The translations under genes and the position numbers were made by a program. Below, piece after piece: positions 15,535 through 24,950 of a stretch of DNA of 26,377 nucleotides (the stretch's first letter is position 1; each line of letters starts with the position of its first letter). The DNA is from CAZUFB01 sp048173955 (GTDB lineage: Bacteria > Actinomycetota > Coriobacteriia > Coriobacteriales > UMGS124): positions 1 through 26,377 of the forward strand of contig DBEYOB010000175.1 of NCBI GenBank assembly GCA_048173955.1. The letters are read 5' to 3'. The notes below the pieces were generated by a model. That model did not search any database and was not told where the DNA came from. It saw only the letters and a list, made by a program, of their open reading frames with translations.

Positions 15535-15759
15535 CCTATCTTGGCTGAAAGTGCGCCTATTCAGTAGTTTCTTGGTCTGATATCGTAGATGTATCGCTGC
15601 GGATAGAATGCAATTCTATGAAATAAATTCATTAAACTATCTATCTGCGGTTTAGTGGTGCATCTTCGCCGATGGTGCGAGTGCTATATTCATAAATTGA
15701 TTTATTGTACACTGCCCCTCATGACCGCTACTGAATAGGGGGCATTTGGGACAAGATGG
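15535..15759. repeat. 225-bp AT-rich inverted-repeat element (MITE-like)
   Basis: The arms are best at 15548-15567 and 15728-15747 (17 of 20 positions match; core ctattcagtag perfect), with weaker similarity extending to 15535 and 15759. The interior is visibly AT-richer than the rest of the window and contains a short perfect hairpin (atagaat 15603-15609 with attctat 15613-15619) but no gene. It resembles a small non-autonomous mobile element or a transferred remnant. Confidence 0.5.
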
Positions 15760-15987
15760 TATTGAAATGTGGCAGCAGGTGCTGCCGTCGGGTGAAATGT
15801 ATGCATTGGCGTAAACAAATGATTCATTACGCGCAAGGCCACCGGAGATGAGGCCGACAGGACGCTGAGGGCCGGCAGGGCAGCCGTCCAACGCCGACCG
15901 TCGAGGATGCGGCGCGGCAACCGCAATCCCGGTGCGGGGTGTACGGTCGCCGCGCCGCAAGCGCTCGACTGCCGCCGGTGCTCCTGC
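15760..15987. repeat. Downstream region of the M20 gene with long-loop inverted repeat
   Basis: tgcggcgcggc (15908-15918) and gccgcgccgca (15949-15959) are perfect 11-bp arms with a 30-base loop, 29 bases after the end of the M20 gene on its strand. There is no T tract. A small palindrome (ggcagca-gg-tgctgcc) lies at about 15770-15785. No coding frame is supported here. Confidence 0.45.
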
Positions 15988-17496
15988 CTAGAGGCACGCC
16001 CGCTCGACGATCCGCGCCAGCACGCGGATGCCCTGCAGGTAGGCGCGCCGGGTGATGCGCTCGTCGGTGCCGTGCACGCCGCGCTCGCTCTCGGTGGCGT
16101 CGGCCGCCATCGGCCCCATGCGCAGGCACGAGTCGCAGATGCCCTCGTACATGTGAGCGTCGGTGCCGCCGGTCGCCAGCGCCGGCACGCAGGGGAGCGG
16201 TTCGCCGGTCGCGGGGTCGGCGAAGTAGCGGCCCACCGCCTCGCTCACGACGTCCCATCCCAGCTCGGAAGCGCAGCCCGCGTCGGCCGCCGACGGCTCG
16301 CTCGGCGGCTGGAACCAGTCGAGCTCCACGTCGAGCCCGTCCACGAGCTCGCGGCAGCGCTTCATGACCCAGTCGCTCGACACGCCCGGCAAGAGCCGGA
16401 AGTTCACCACGGCCCACACGGTCTGCGGCATGACGTTGGATCCCTGCGACCCGCCCTCGAGCATCGTGGGGGCGCAGGTGGTCGCCGCCAGCGGGAAGAG
16501 CTCGCGGCGCTCGACGCACGCGGCGGCGATTGCCGCGGCTTGGCGCGCCACGGTCTGCTCAGGCGTCTCGCCGGGTAGCGGCGCGAGCAGCGTGGCGAAC
16601 GGCCCCTCGGTCACGTGCGGCGCGAGCTCGGCAAAGGTCGAAGCCACGAGCGGCGAGAGCCCCTGCGGCCACGCCTCCGCCGCGATGCGCGCCACCGCCT
16701 CGCACACAACTGCGAGCGATGTCCCGCCAAAGGGGTTCGACGAGTGGCCGCCGATGCTGCGCGCCGTGACGCGCACGTCGCAGTAGCCCTTCTCGCCCAG
16801 CTCGACGCCGCGGAAGCGAAAGCCCGGCGCCCCGAAGTCGGCCCCGTCGTCGATGCCGGTCGAGCCTTCGTCGAGCAAAAACTCGAGCCGCACGCCGCGC
16901 TCGTCGAGCGTGCGCGCCAGGGCGCGCGACCCCTGCTGCAGCGTCTCCTCGTCCTCGCCGAACGCCAGGATGAGCGTGCGCCGCAGGCGTCCGCCGCGTG
17001 CGAGCACGAGCTCGACGGCCTCGAGCTCGCCCATGAGCATCTCCTTGATGTCCAGGGTGCCGCGGCCCCACACGTAGGTGTCGTCGACGAAGCCCGAGAA
17101 CGCGTCGTGGGTCCAGTCGTCCTCGGTGCCCGGGACGACGGGCACGACGTCCTGGTGCGCCATAAGCTGCACGGGGCGCAGGTCGGGGTCGGTGCCGGGG
17201 ATGGTGATGAGGATGCTGTGCCCGATGGTCTCGAACGTGCCCGCCGCCATGATGTGCGGGTAGCTTTCGCGGATGAGCCCGTGGAGTCGGTCGAACTCGC
17301 CGTAGTCGGTGAGCGACGTGTCGACATGGCTCACCGTGCGGCACTGGATAGCGGCCGACAGCCGGCCGACGCACGCTTCCACGTCGAGTTCGGGGCAGTC
17401 GTCCTCGTGGGCAAAGAACGACCAGACCTCGGGGGAATCGGCCTCGGGGGAGATGCCCGGGGTGGTGCCGGTGTCCTGGATCGTGCCGTGTACCAT
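15988..17496 (-). CDS. M20 family metallopeptidase (carboxypeptidase S/PM20D1-like)
   Basis: The product is 502 residues from ATG at 17496, with AGGAGG directly upstream at ideal spacing; the longer frame to 17634 is not supported. Metal and catalytic residues of the M20 clan are visible: H114 in LMAHQDVVPV, D149 in GRGTLDIK, the EE pair at 183-184 in FGEDEET, H251 in SIGGHSSNP of the dimerisation domain, and H448 in TGGTDAHMY. LLDEG at 207-211 is typical of the carboxypeptidase S branch. The enzymes hydrolyse C-terminal or N-acyl amino-acid bonds with two zinc ions; no signal peptide is seen, so the protein is probably cytoplasmic. No operon partner is evident. The family call is secure; the substrate is not known. 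Confidence 0.92.
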   Translation of the reverse strand: MVHGTIQDTGTTPGISPEADSPEVWSFFAHEDDCPELDVEACVGRLSAAIQCRTVSHVDTSLTDYGEFDRLHGLIRESYPHIMAAGTFETIGHSILITIPGTDPDLRPVQLMAHQDVVPVVPGTEDDWTHDAFSGFVDDTYVWGRGTLDIKEMLMGELEAVELVLARGGRLRRTLILAFGEDEETLQQGSRALARTLDERGVRLEFLLDEGSTGIDDGADFGAPGFRFRGVELGEKGYCDVRVTARSIGGHSSNPFGGTSLAVVCEAVARIAAEAWPQGLSPLVASTFAELAPHVTEGPFATLLAPLPGETPEQTVARQAAAIAAACVERRELFPLAATTCAPTMLEGGSQGSNVMPQTVWAVVNFRLLPGVSSDWVMKRCRELVDGLDVELDWFQPPSEPSAADAGCASELGWDVVSEAVGRYFADPATGEPLPCVPALATGGTDAHMYEGICDSCLRMGPMAADATESERGVHGTDERITRRAYLQGIRVLARIVERACL

Positions 17497-17712
17497 GGGG
17501 CCTCCTAGGGTTTGCCGGGTTTGGGGTGCAGGAGCGAGTCGTTGGCGTGCGATGCCCGTCTGCCTGTCGCGCGCATGGGGCACCGCGGGCAACGACGGTT
17601 GCCAAGAAGGCGGCCGGGACCATCGCTGCGGCATACCCCTCCGGGCTATCGTATGAGTGAAAGGAGCCGCAGCACGTCGTCCCGGCCTGCCGCGATTCTA
17701 GCACAGGCGAAG

Positions 17713-17740
17713 CCGAGCGGGCGGTGCCGCCCGGACTCGG
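17713..17740 (-). terminator. Hairpin after the uncharacterised gene
   Basis: ccgagcgggcgg (17713-17724) pairs with ccgcccg-ga-ctcgg (17727-17740), a 12-bp stem with a 2-base bulge. It lies about 45 bases downstream of the gene ending at 17784 on the minus strand. There is no T run, so it is only a possible terminator. Confidence 0.35.
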
Positions 17741-17783
17741 TGCCCTCCGGGGTGCGTGTGCGGGCGGTGCCGCCGCGGCCCCC

Positions 17784-19481
17784 TCACGGTACGAACCGCC
17801 CCTCGTCGTTGAGCGGGGTCTCGCGCATGCCGCGCCCGGCGTCTTCGCCATGCTCCCGCCCCACGGTAAGCACGACGTCCGCCTCGCCGTGCGTCTCGAC
17901 GAGCGGCGCTCCCTGTGCCGCGAGCCCGGCGAGCTCGCGGGCAAGCAGCTCGCGCAGGATGCGCGCCGCCTCGCTGCGGGTCTTCGCAAGCCGTGCGATG
18001 CGCTGCCCCACCTGCTCGGCGGCGCGCTCTTTGAGCCGGCCGACCACGTAGCCCGTGCGGCTCAGCTCCCACATGTGCGGGGGCAGGCGCGGGTCCACGC
18101 CGTCGACAACGACGCATTCCTGCGCGAGTGTCGCGAAGGCGCAGAGGGCGTCGTCAAGGTCGCACGTGGCGCACCCGTAGGCGAGCCCCATGAGGGCCCA
18201 TCGGTCGTGCCGGGCCATGTCGTCGGGGGAGGGTTCTTCCGGACTGCAGGATGTCCTTGTGCCATGGAGTGCGGCGCGGGCCCGGGCAACGAGCTCGCGG
18301 GTCTCGGGCCGAAGGTCGTCGGGGGCGGTGCCCCGCGGGGCGAGCAGCTCGTCGACCAACGCCTCGACGGAGGCGGCCGTGCGCTCGGCCGCGGCGCGTG
18401 CGGTGCGGACGCGCGCACGGATGGCGTCAAGCGCCGGGGCGTTGTCGTGCGTCAGGGCGTCCACCTCGGCGTTTGCCTCGTCGAGCTCCCGGCGCGCCGG
18501 GTCGTTCGGGGAGGCAGCGAGGCACTGTTCGGCCCAGTAGACCCGGGTTCTGGCGCTTACGAGCCTTTCGACCAGGTCGCGCTCGCCATTGGCGAGAACG
18601 CTGGGGCTCGCGCCCCATCCGCTTCCGGTCGACGTGCCGTGCGCCGGAGGTCTGAGACCCCCGCGTGCCCTGCGCACGCTGGTGGCTGTTCGCATCAGGG
18701 CGGTCGCCTGTCGACGGACGAGCCGGTCCTCCTCGCGCCGCCGACGCCGTTCGATCGCCTCGTCCGAGTCGACGCGCGCCAAGGCGGCGAGCAGCATGGC
18801 AAGCGGGACGGGGTCCGCCGCTTCGAAGGTGTCGAGGATGTCCCCGGCGCTCACGCCCGCGTCGAGAAGCCTCCCGACCTCGCGCAGCAGCACGTCGGGC
18901 CGGCGTGCGAGAAGCCCCAGGAGGGGAGCGTGGTCGCCGGTCGCGCGTGCGTGCCGATACGCCTGCTCTTTGGCGCTGGCCCAGCTCCTGAGCGTGCCGT
19001 CGCGCAGGGCGTCGACTGCGCGCATGTGCTCGGGGGAACGCGAGAAACGGGAGTAGGAGAGCAGCTCGAGTGCGCGCAGCGACCGTTCGCGGTCGAGCGC
19101 GAGGTCCTCGGCGAGGGAGCGGGCGTCGAACGATTCGAGCAGGCCGACCAGGCGCCTGCGCAGCGCCGTGGGGAAGTGCTGGCGGTCGCCCATGGTCGAG
19201 CGGCGCCACATGGCGTACTCCAGCACGTCGTCGGGGCGCGTGCACGCGCACCGGGCCGCGTGGATGAACGCGCCGACGTCCTGCCCGCGCAGTTCGGCGA
19301 AGAGCGCCTCGACGATCGGGTAGGCGTTCTCGCGAAACGGGATGTCCGGGCGGGAGGGCGCATCGGGAGCATCGGGCGCGTCGGCGCCGCATCCGTCGAC
19401 ACCGCGTCCGTCGGCGCCGCGTGCCGCCGTCGCCCTTCCGTGCGGTTGCGCTGCGTGCGTTTCTGGCGTCTCTGCTGCCAT
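17784..19481 (-). CDS. Large uncharacterised protein, resembling the MXAN_6230/SCO0854 family
   Basis: The product is 565 residues from ATG at 19481, preceded by AGAAGGGG; upstream in-frame codons run into the inverted-repeat element at 19564 and are excluded. No signal peptide or membrane segment is seen. The protein is rich in Arg, Ala and Glu and probably all-helical, with charged helices around residues 240-300 and 360-420. The N-terminal 230 residues follow a pattern I associate with the MXAN_6230/SCO0854 family (CTRPDDVLEYA, then ALRRRLVGLLES, RSLRALELL and LLARRPDVLLREVGRLL). That recall is moderate and the family's function is unknown. The annotated RING feature of that family is not obvious here; only a CATC pair and two further cysteines occur near residue ~470. 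It stands alone between two non-coding stretches. Confidence 0.6.
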   Translation of the reverse strand: MAAETPETHAAQPHGRATAARGADGRGVDGCGADAPDAPDAPSRPDIPFRENAYPIVEALFAELRGQDVGAFIHAARCACTRPDDVLEYAMWRRSTMGDRQHFPTALRRRLVGLLESFDARSLAEDLALDRERSLRALELLSYSRFSRSPEHMRAVDALRDGTLRSWASAKEQAYRHARATGDHAPLLGLLARRPDVLLREVGRLLDAGVSAGDILDTFEAADPVPLAMLLAALARVDSDEAIERRRRREEDRLVRRQATALMRTATSVRRARGGLRPPAHGTSTGSGWGASPSVLANGERDLVERLVSARTRVYWAEQCLAASPNDPARRELDEANAEVDALTHDNAPALDAIRARVRTARAAAERTAASVEALVDELLAPRGTAPDDLRPETRELVARARAALHGTRTSCSPEEPSPDDMARHDRWALMGLAYGCATCDLDDALCAFATLAQECVVVDGVDPRLPPHMWELSRTGYVVGRLKERAAEQVGQRIARLAKTRSEAARILRELLARELAGLAAQGAPLVETHGEADVVLTVGREHGEDAGRGMRETPLNDEGRFVP

Positions 19482-19563
19482 GGCCGCCCCTTCTGCCTCG
19501 CCTGCCCGATGGGAGCTATGGTATGCGATGGGCCGTTCCCCGCGAGGCCGGAATCGCGAACCG

Positions 19564-19903
19564 CAATCGTTCACTTTCGCCCCAATTGGCTATCAAAGTT
19601 TGAGTTGACAACCAGTAGGGGAGATATTGAACGAATCGGACGACCTCCCGGTTGCCGATTGCTCGCACCGATATGCCCCTGACCGTCCTTTGCGTACGCC
19701 TCGCTTTCGCATGCAGGGGAAGCGCAGAACAAAAGCACAGGTCAGAAACGGTGTTCTCAAGACCGGCATTCCCGAGAGAGCGCAAGGGTGCGCGCAACTC
19801 GTCGCGAAGCGCGGATGCGGGCCAATCGAGTCCGTTCACTATCCCGCGCAATGGCTTATGTATCAATATTTGATATCCATTTGGGGCGAAAGTGAACGAA
19901 TTG
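19564..19903. repeat. 340-bp inverted-repeat element (MITE-like)
   Basis: The ends, about 19564-19601 and 19866-19903, are inverted copies that agree at about 33 of 38 positions with a one-base gap; the core cgttcactttcgcccca is perfect. The interior has no gene. The left end sits 82 bases upstream of the 17784-19481 start codon, so it may supply or interrupt that promoter. It could be a non-autonomous transposable element or a remnant. No target duplication could be confirmed. Confidence 0.6.
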
Positions 19904-20014
19904 GCGACTTGGGGAGGGTGGCTCGGGGGCAACTCGGGGGAAGTATTCGGCGAGAAGGCGCCAAAGCGGTCGGCGAACGCAGGAGCGAACGGCGGCGGGG
20001 GCGACGGCCGGCTG

Positions 20015-20068
20015 CATCAGGCCGGACCCCAGCATCAAACCAGACTCTAGCATCAGGCCGGCCCCCAG
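20015..20068. repeat. Three-copy 18-bp tandem repeat
   Basis: Units at 20015-20032, 20033-20050 and 20051-20068 begin catca. The first and third differ at one position (catcaggccggaccccag); the middle one is more diverged. A fourth partial copy begins at 20069. Confidence 0.7.
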
Positions 20069-20249
20069 CATCGGATGCCGGGTTCCCGCCGCCCGGGTCC
20101 TGCCGTCTCGGCCCTTCCGATGCTCGCTTGGCCCCGATCATGTCAGGCTCGCCTTGCGCCTCCCACCTTATGCCTTATTCAACAAATCACCTCATGTTCT
20201 TCATAGTATCTAATCTAAGCCGCCAATTGTGAGATTTCTTCACCGCAAG

Positions 20250-20278
20250 TTGTTAGAAGCCGCATAAGTGGGTACCAT
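20250..20278 (+). promoter_or_regulatory. groES promoter
   Basis: TTGTTA (20250-20255), a 17-base spacer and TACCAT (20273-20278) form a reasonable vegetative promoter, with transcription starting near 20285. No CIRCE (TTAGCACTC-N9-GAGTGCTAA) or HspR-type (HAIR) palindrome was found around it. Confidence 0.5.
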
Positions 20279-20299
20279 GCATCACGTCAAACAAAAGGA

Positions 20300-20345
20300 G
20301 GCCGCCCGCAGGGGAGCAAACCCGGGGCGGCGGCCGCGCAAGCGG
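20300..20345 (+). promoter_or_regulatory. Structured groES leader
   Basis: ggccgcc (20300-20306) can pair with ggcggcc (20339-20345) in the ~88-base leader, upstream of the AGGAGG at about 20359-20364. It may influence translation with temperature or simply reflect GC content. Confidence 0.3.
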
Positions 20346-20372
20346 CCAGCGACGAACGAGGAGGTCCTACCT

Positions 20373-20663
20373 ATGCAGTTGAGGCCGTTGGGAGATCGCG
20401 TCCTGGTCAAGCCTGACAAGGCGGAGGAGAAGACTGCAGGCGGTCTGTACATCTCGAGCGGCGCGCAGGAGAAGCCCCAGCGCGGCACGGTCGTGGCCGT
20501 GGGCGCCGGCAAGCTCGACGACGACGGCGACCGCATCCCGATGGACGTCAAGGTCGGCGACGTCGTGATCTACGGCAAGTACGGCGGCAACGAGGTTAAG
20601 GTCGACGGCGAGGATTACCTCCTCATGCGCGACTCCGACATCTACGCCGTGGTGGAGGAGTAG
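20373..20663 (+). CDS. groES: Co-chaperonin GroES (Hsp10)
   Basis: The product is 96 residues from ATG at 20373 with AGGAGG eight bases upstream; the in-frame extension from 20268 lies in the leader and is rejected. The sequence is a full-length GroES: LRPLGDRVLVKPDKAEEKTAGGLYI at the start, whose AEEKTAGGLYI part includes the mobile loop that contacts GroEL, then GTVVAVGAG, VGDVVIYGKYGG and LLMRDSDIYAVVE at the end. It forms the heptameric lid of the GroEL chamber in the cytoplasm. It is followed by groEL after 105 bases, in the usual operon order. Confidence 0.97.
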   Translation: MQLRPLGDRVLVKPDKAEEKTAGGLYISSGAQEKPQRGTVVAVGAGKLDDDGDRIPMDVKVGDVVIYGKYGGNEVKVDGEDYLLMRDSDIYAVVEE

Positions 20664-20680
20664 GGCGCCGCATGTGCCCC

Positions 20681-20729
20681 CGGCTGCGCCGCGGCTGACG
20701 CTCGGTTGAGCCGTACGGCAGCGCAGCCG
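20681..20729 (+). promoter_or_regulatory. Hairpin between groES and groEL
   Basis: cggctgcgc (20681-20689) and gcgcagccg (20721-20729) are perfect 9-bp arms in the 105-base gap between the two genes. Such a structure could be an mRNA processing or partial termination point setting the GroES/GroEL ratio. Confidence 0.4.
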
Positions 20730-20768
20730 TTCATCCGAAACACTCTCTCTTGGAGGTAGACAGCACTT

Positions 20769-22406
<1,638 letters not shown>

Positions 22407-22483
22407 AGCCGCTCGCCCGTCGCAAGGCGCAGCACCGCGCGACCGTCGGCCCGTATGGCCCGGGCGGTCGGGATTGACTCGGC

Positions 22484-22516
22484 AGGCCCGTTCCGGATTC
22501 TCTCCGGGGCGGGCCT
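22484..22516 (+). terminator. Terminator of the groESL operon
   Basis: aggcccg (22484-22490) pairs with cgggcct (22510-22516), with an inner ccgga/tccgg pairing, and is followed by TTTCCTGTT. It lies 78 bases after the groEL stop. Confidence 0.65.
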
Positions 22517-22702
22517 TTCCTGTTGCGGCGGCTCCCCGGCACCGCGGCGCTCCGCCGGTGCGGTGGGCACTTTGTTCATTTGCCCCCTGATGTTCCGCGG
22601 CCGCGCCTCCGGGTGCTATATCTAGAATTTACCGATTGCTGCCATCTGCCGCCCGTCTATTGTCTGCCGCTTGCCCGCCCCGTCGCCCATCGGAGGCCGC
22701 CC

Positions 22703-24706
22703 ATGGACATGGTCGCACCCGTCCTGTATCTGCTCGGAGCCGTGCTCGTCTCCTCGGTGGTGGCGCAGCTGTTCCCCAAGGCTCCCGCGTCGCTGGTGCA
22801 GATCGGGTTGGGCCTTTTGCTGGCGGTGACGCCCCTGCACGTCGAGGTCAACCTCGACCCCGAGTTCTTCCTGCTGTTCTTCATCGCGCCTCTGCTCTAT
22901 TGGGACGCGTTCGAGGCCGACAAGCAGGCGCTGTGGCGCCAGCGCAAGCCGGTCCTCGCCTATGCGCTGGGGCTCGTGCTGCTCATCGTGCTCGTGCTCG
23001 GCTTCTTCACCCACTGGCTCGTCCCCTCCATCCCGCTCGCGCTCGCCTTCGCGCTCGGCGCGGCGCTCGGGCCCACCGACGCCGTCGCCGTCACCACGCT
23101 CGGCAAGCGGGTCGAGATACCGGCAAACCAGAAGACCCTGCTGCAGGGGGAGTGCCTCCTGAACGACGCGTCGGGCGTCGTCTCCTTCCAGTTCGCGATA
23201 GCCGCCCTGGTGACGGGCACCTTCTCGCTGGTCGACGCGAGCGTCTCGCTCGTCTGGAGCTTCCTGGGCGGCATCGGCCTGGGCGTCGCGCTCGCGTTCG
23301 CCAAGTGGCTGATCGTGCGCGGCGTGCGCCGCCTGGGGCTCGAGGACGTGACGTTCCACGTGCTCGTGCAGCTGCTGACGCCCTTCGCCTTCTATCTGCT
23401 CGCCGAGGAGGTGGGCGTCTCGGGCATCTTGGCGGTCGTCGCGGCGGGCATCGTCGACTCGATGAGCAACCGCACCATGGCGCCGACCGCCGCGCGCCTG
23501 AACATTGTGAGCACGAGCGTGTGGAAGGTCATCTCGTTCGCCCTCAACGGCGTCGTGTTCGTTGTGCTGGGCACCCTGCTTCCGGGGGCGACCGTGCGCA
23601 CGCTCGCCAACGACATGCCCAACGCCGTGCTGTTCGGTTTCGTGCTGCTCATCACGCTCGTTCTGGTGGCGGTGCGCTTCGCGTGGTGCCTGGCGTGCGC
23701 GCGCATCGAGAAGGGGCCCGACGGGAAGCGCCACCGGCTCGACCGCGCGTCGGTCGTCTCCTCGGCGCTGCTCACGCTCGGCGGGCCCAAGGGTGCGGTC
23801 ACGCTGTCGATCTGCCTCTCCATCCCCCGGTTCGTGGGAACGGGCGAGGTCGTGCAGTCGCGCGAGCTCGTCATCTTCCTGGGCGCGGGCGTCATCCTCG
23901 TCACGCTGTTGCTGGCCAACTTCCTGGTCCCGCTCATCGCCCCCAAGAAGGTCGCCGCGCACACCCAGACGGACGAGACGTCGGCGTGCATCCACATCCT
24001 GCGCAGCGTGATCAGCGAGCTCGCGCATGACGAGAGCCTGACCGACAAGCGGGCCGTCCGCAGGGTCATCGCGAGCTACGAGACGCGCATCGAGCGCCTG
24101 AGGAAGCAGACGTCGTACCAGGACGCTGCCGAGGACGTGCTGCGCGAGCGCGCCATCGGCTGGGAGACGCTCAGCGTCAACCAGCAGATCCGCGAAGGGG
24201 GCATCGCGCCCATCGTAGGCTACGGTTACCTGCTCGAGCTCGAGCGGCGCCTCGCGCGCATGCACCACCGCGGCGAGCTCGGCTGGTTTGTGCGCAACGC
24301 CTCGGGATGGTTCGGCATCATGCGCCGCGCCGGGTTCAGGGAGTGGGGCGTCACCGCCGAGGTGCGCAAGGCCCGCCACGAGGCGCGCGACCGCCTGCGC
24401 CTCAACTGCGCCGAGCACGTCATCGAGCAGCTGCACGCCCTGACCCCCGACGACGGCTACGAGCCCGAGGTCGTCGACCGGCTGATACTCGAGTACCAGC
24501 GCGTCGCCGCCGCGGCGCGCGGCGACCTGCGCCGGACGACGACGGCCGTCCACTCCGCCCAGATCGACGCCGTCAAGCGCGCGGCGCTGCAGATGGAGCG
24601 CGAGGCGATCAGGCGGGCGTTCGACGAGAACCTCATCTCCCGCGAGACGGCGCGCTCGATGCGCGACAACCTGGCCGCCATCGAGTACGACCTCGAGAGC
24701 GAGTAG
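22703..24706 (+). CDS. Na+/H+ antiporter, CPA1/NhaP type
   Basis: The product is 667 residues from ATG at 22703 with CGGAGG six bases upstream; an in-frame extension to 22523 is not supported. About 12 hydrophobic helices occupy residues 1-420. Ion-binding signatures of cation:proton antiporter family 1 are visible: GPTDAVAV (123-130, D126) and GECLLNDASGVV (149-160, with the N154-D155 pair). LTLGGPKGAVTLSICLS is the conserved late helix containing the family's GxxGAV(S/T) element. A soluble C-terminal region of ~245 residues (from ~423), rich in charged helices, is longer than the minimal antiporter and is probably a cytoplasmic regulatory domain. The protein would exchange Na+ (or K+) for protons at the cytoplasmic membrane, for pH and salt balance. 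It appears to be a single-gene unit. Confidence 0.92.
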   Translation: MDMVAPVLYLLGAVLVSSVVAQLFPKAPASLVQIGLGLLLAVTPLHVEVNLDPEFFLLFFIAPLLYWDAFEADKQALWRQRKPVLAYALGLVLLIVLVLGFFTHWLVPSIPLALAFALGAALGPTDAVAVTTLGKRVEIPANQKTLLQGECLLNDASGVVSFQFAIAALVTGTFSLVDASVSLVWSFLGGIGLGVALAFAKWLIVRGVRRLGLEDVTFHVLVQLLTPFAFYLLAEEVGVSGILAVVAAGIVDSMSNRTMAPTAARLNIVSTSVWKVISFALNGVVFVVLGTLLPGATVRTLANDMPNAVLFGFVLLITLVLVAVRFAWCLACARIEKGPDGKRHRLDRASVVSSALLTLGGPKGAVTLSICLSIPRFVGTGEVVQSRELVIFLGAGVILVTLLLANFLVPLIAPKKVAAHTQTDETSACIHILRSVISELAHDESLTDKRAVRRVIASYETRIERLRKQTSYQDAAEDVLRERAIGWETLSVNQQIREGGIAPIVGYGYLLELERRLARMHHRGELGWFVRNASGWFGIMRRAGFREWGVTAEVRKARHEARDRLRLNCAEHVIEQLHALTPDDGYEPEVVDRLILEYQRVAAAARGDLRRTTTAVHSAQIDAVKRAALQMEREAIRRAFDENLISRETARSMRDNLAAIEYDLESE

Positions 24707-24950
24707 AGGGGCGGGCGGGACTGCGACCGACGAGCGGAGGCGGCTGTCGTCGAACAGGGGCGGCTGCCGGTGCGGTGCGACAAACCTGAAAGCCCGTCCA
24801 GCAATATGGCATCTTGCCGCAGCGCCGCGACCGGCGCGCAGGGGCGCCCCGCATGGGGTAAACCTGTAGCGACGCCGGGTTCCGGGAAAACCCATGGGAC
24901 CGGAGCCGCGGACGGAAACGATGACATCCGCACGTTGGAAGGAGCGGGTT

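Larger units (their letters stand above)
19482..20249. other. Long gene-free region upstream of groES
   Basis: Nearly 770 bases carry no supported gene. They hold the 340-bp inverted-repeat element (19564-19903), an 18-bp tandem repeat (20015-20068) and an AT-richer stretch (about 20165-20250) just before the groES promoter. Short frames on both strands lack start signals and recognisable domains. Confidence 0.55.

Noticed and set aside
20015..20074. CRISPR or coding repeat
   Set aside because: The units are contiguous with no spacers, and no frame over them has a start site.
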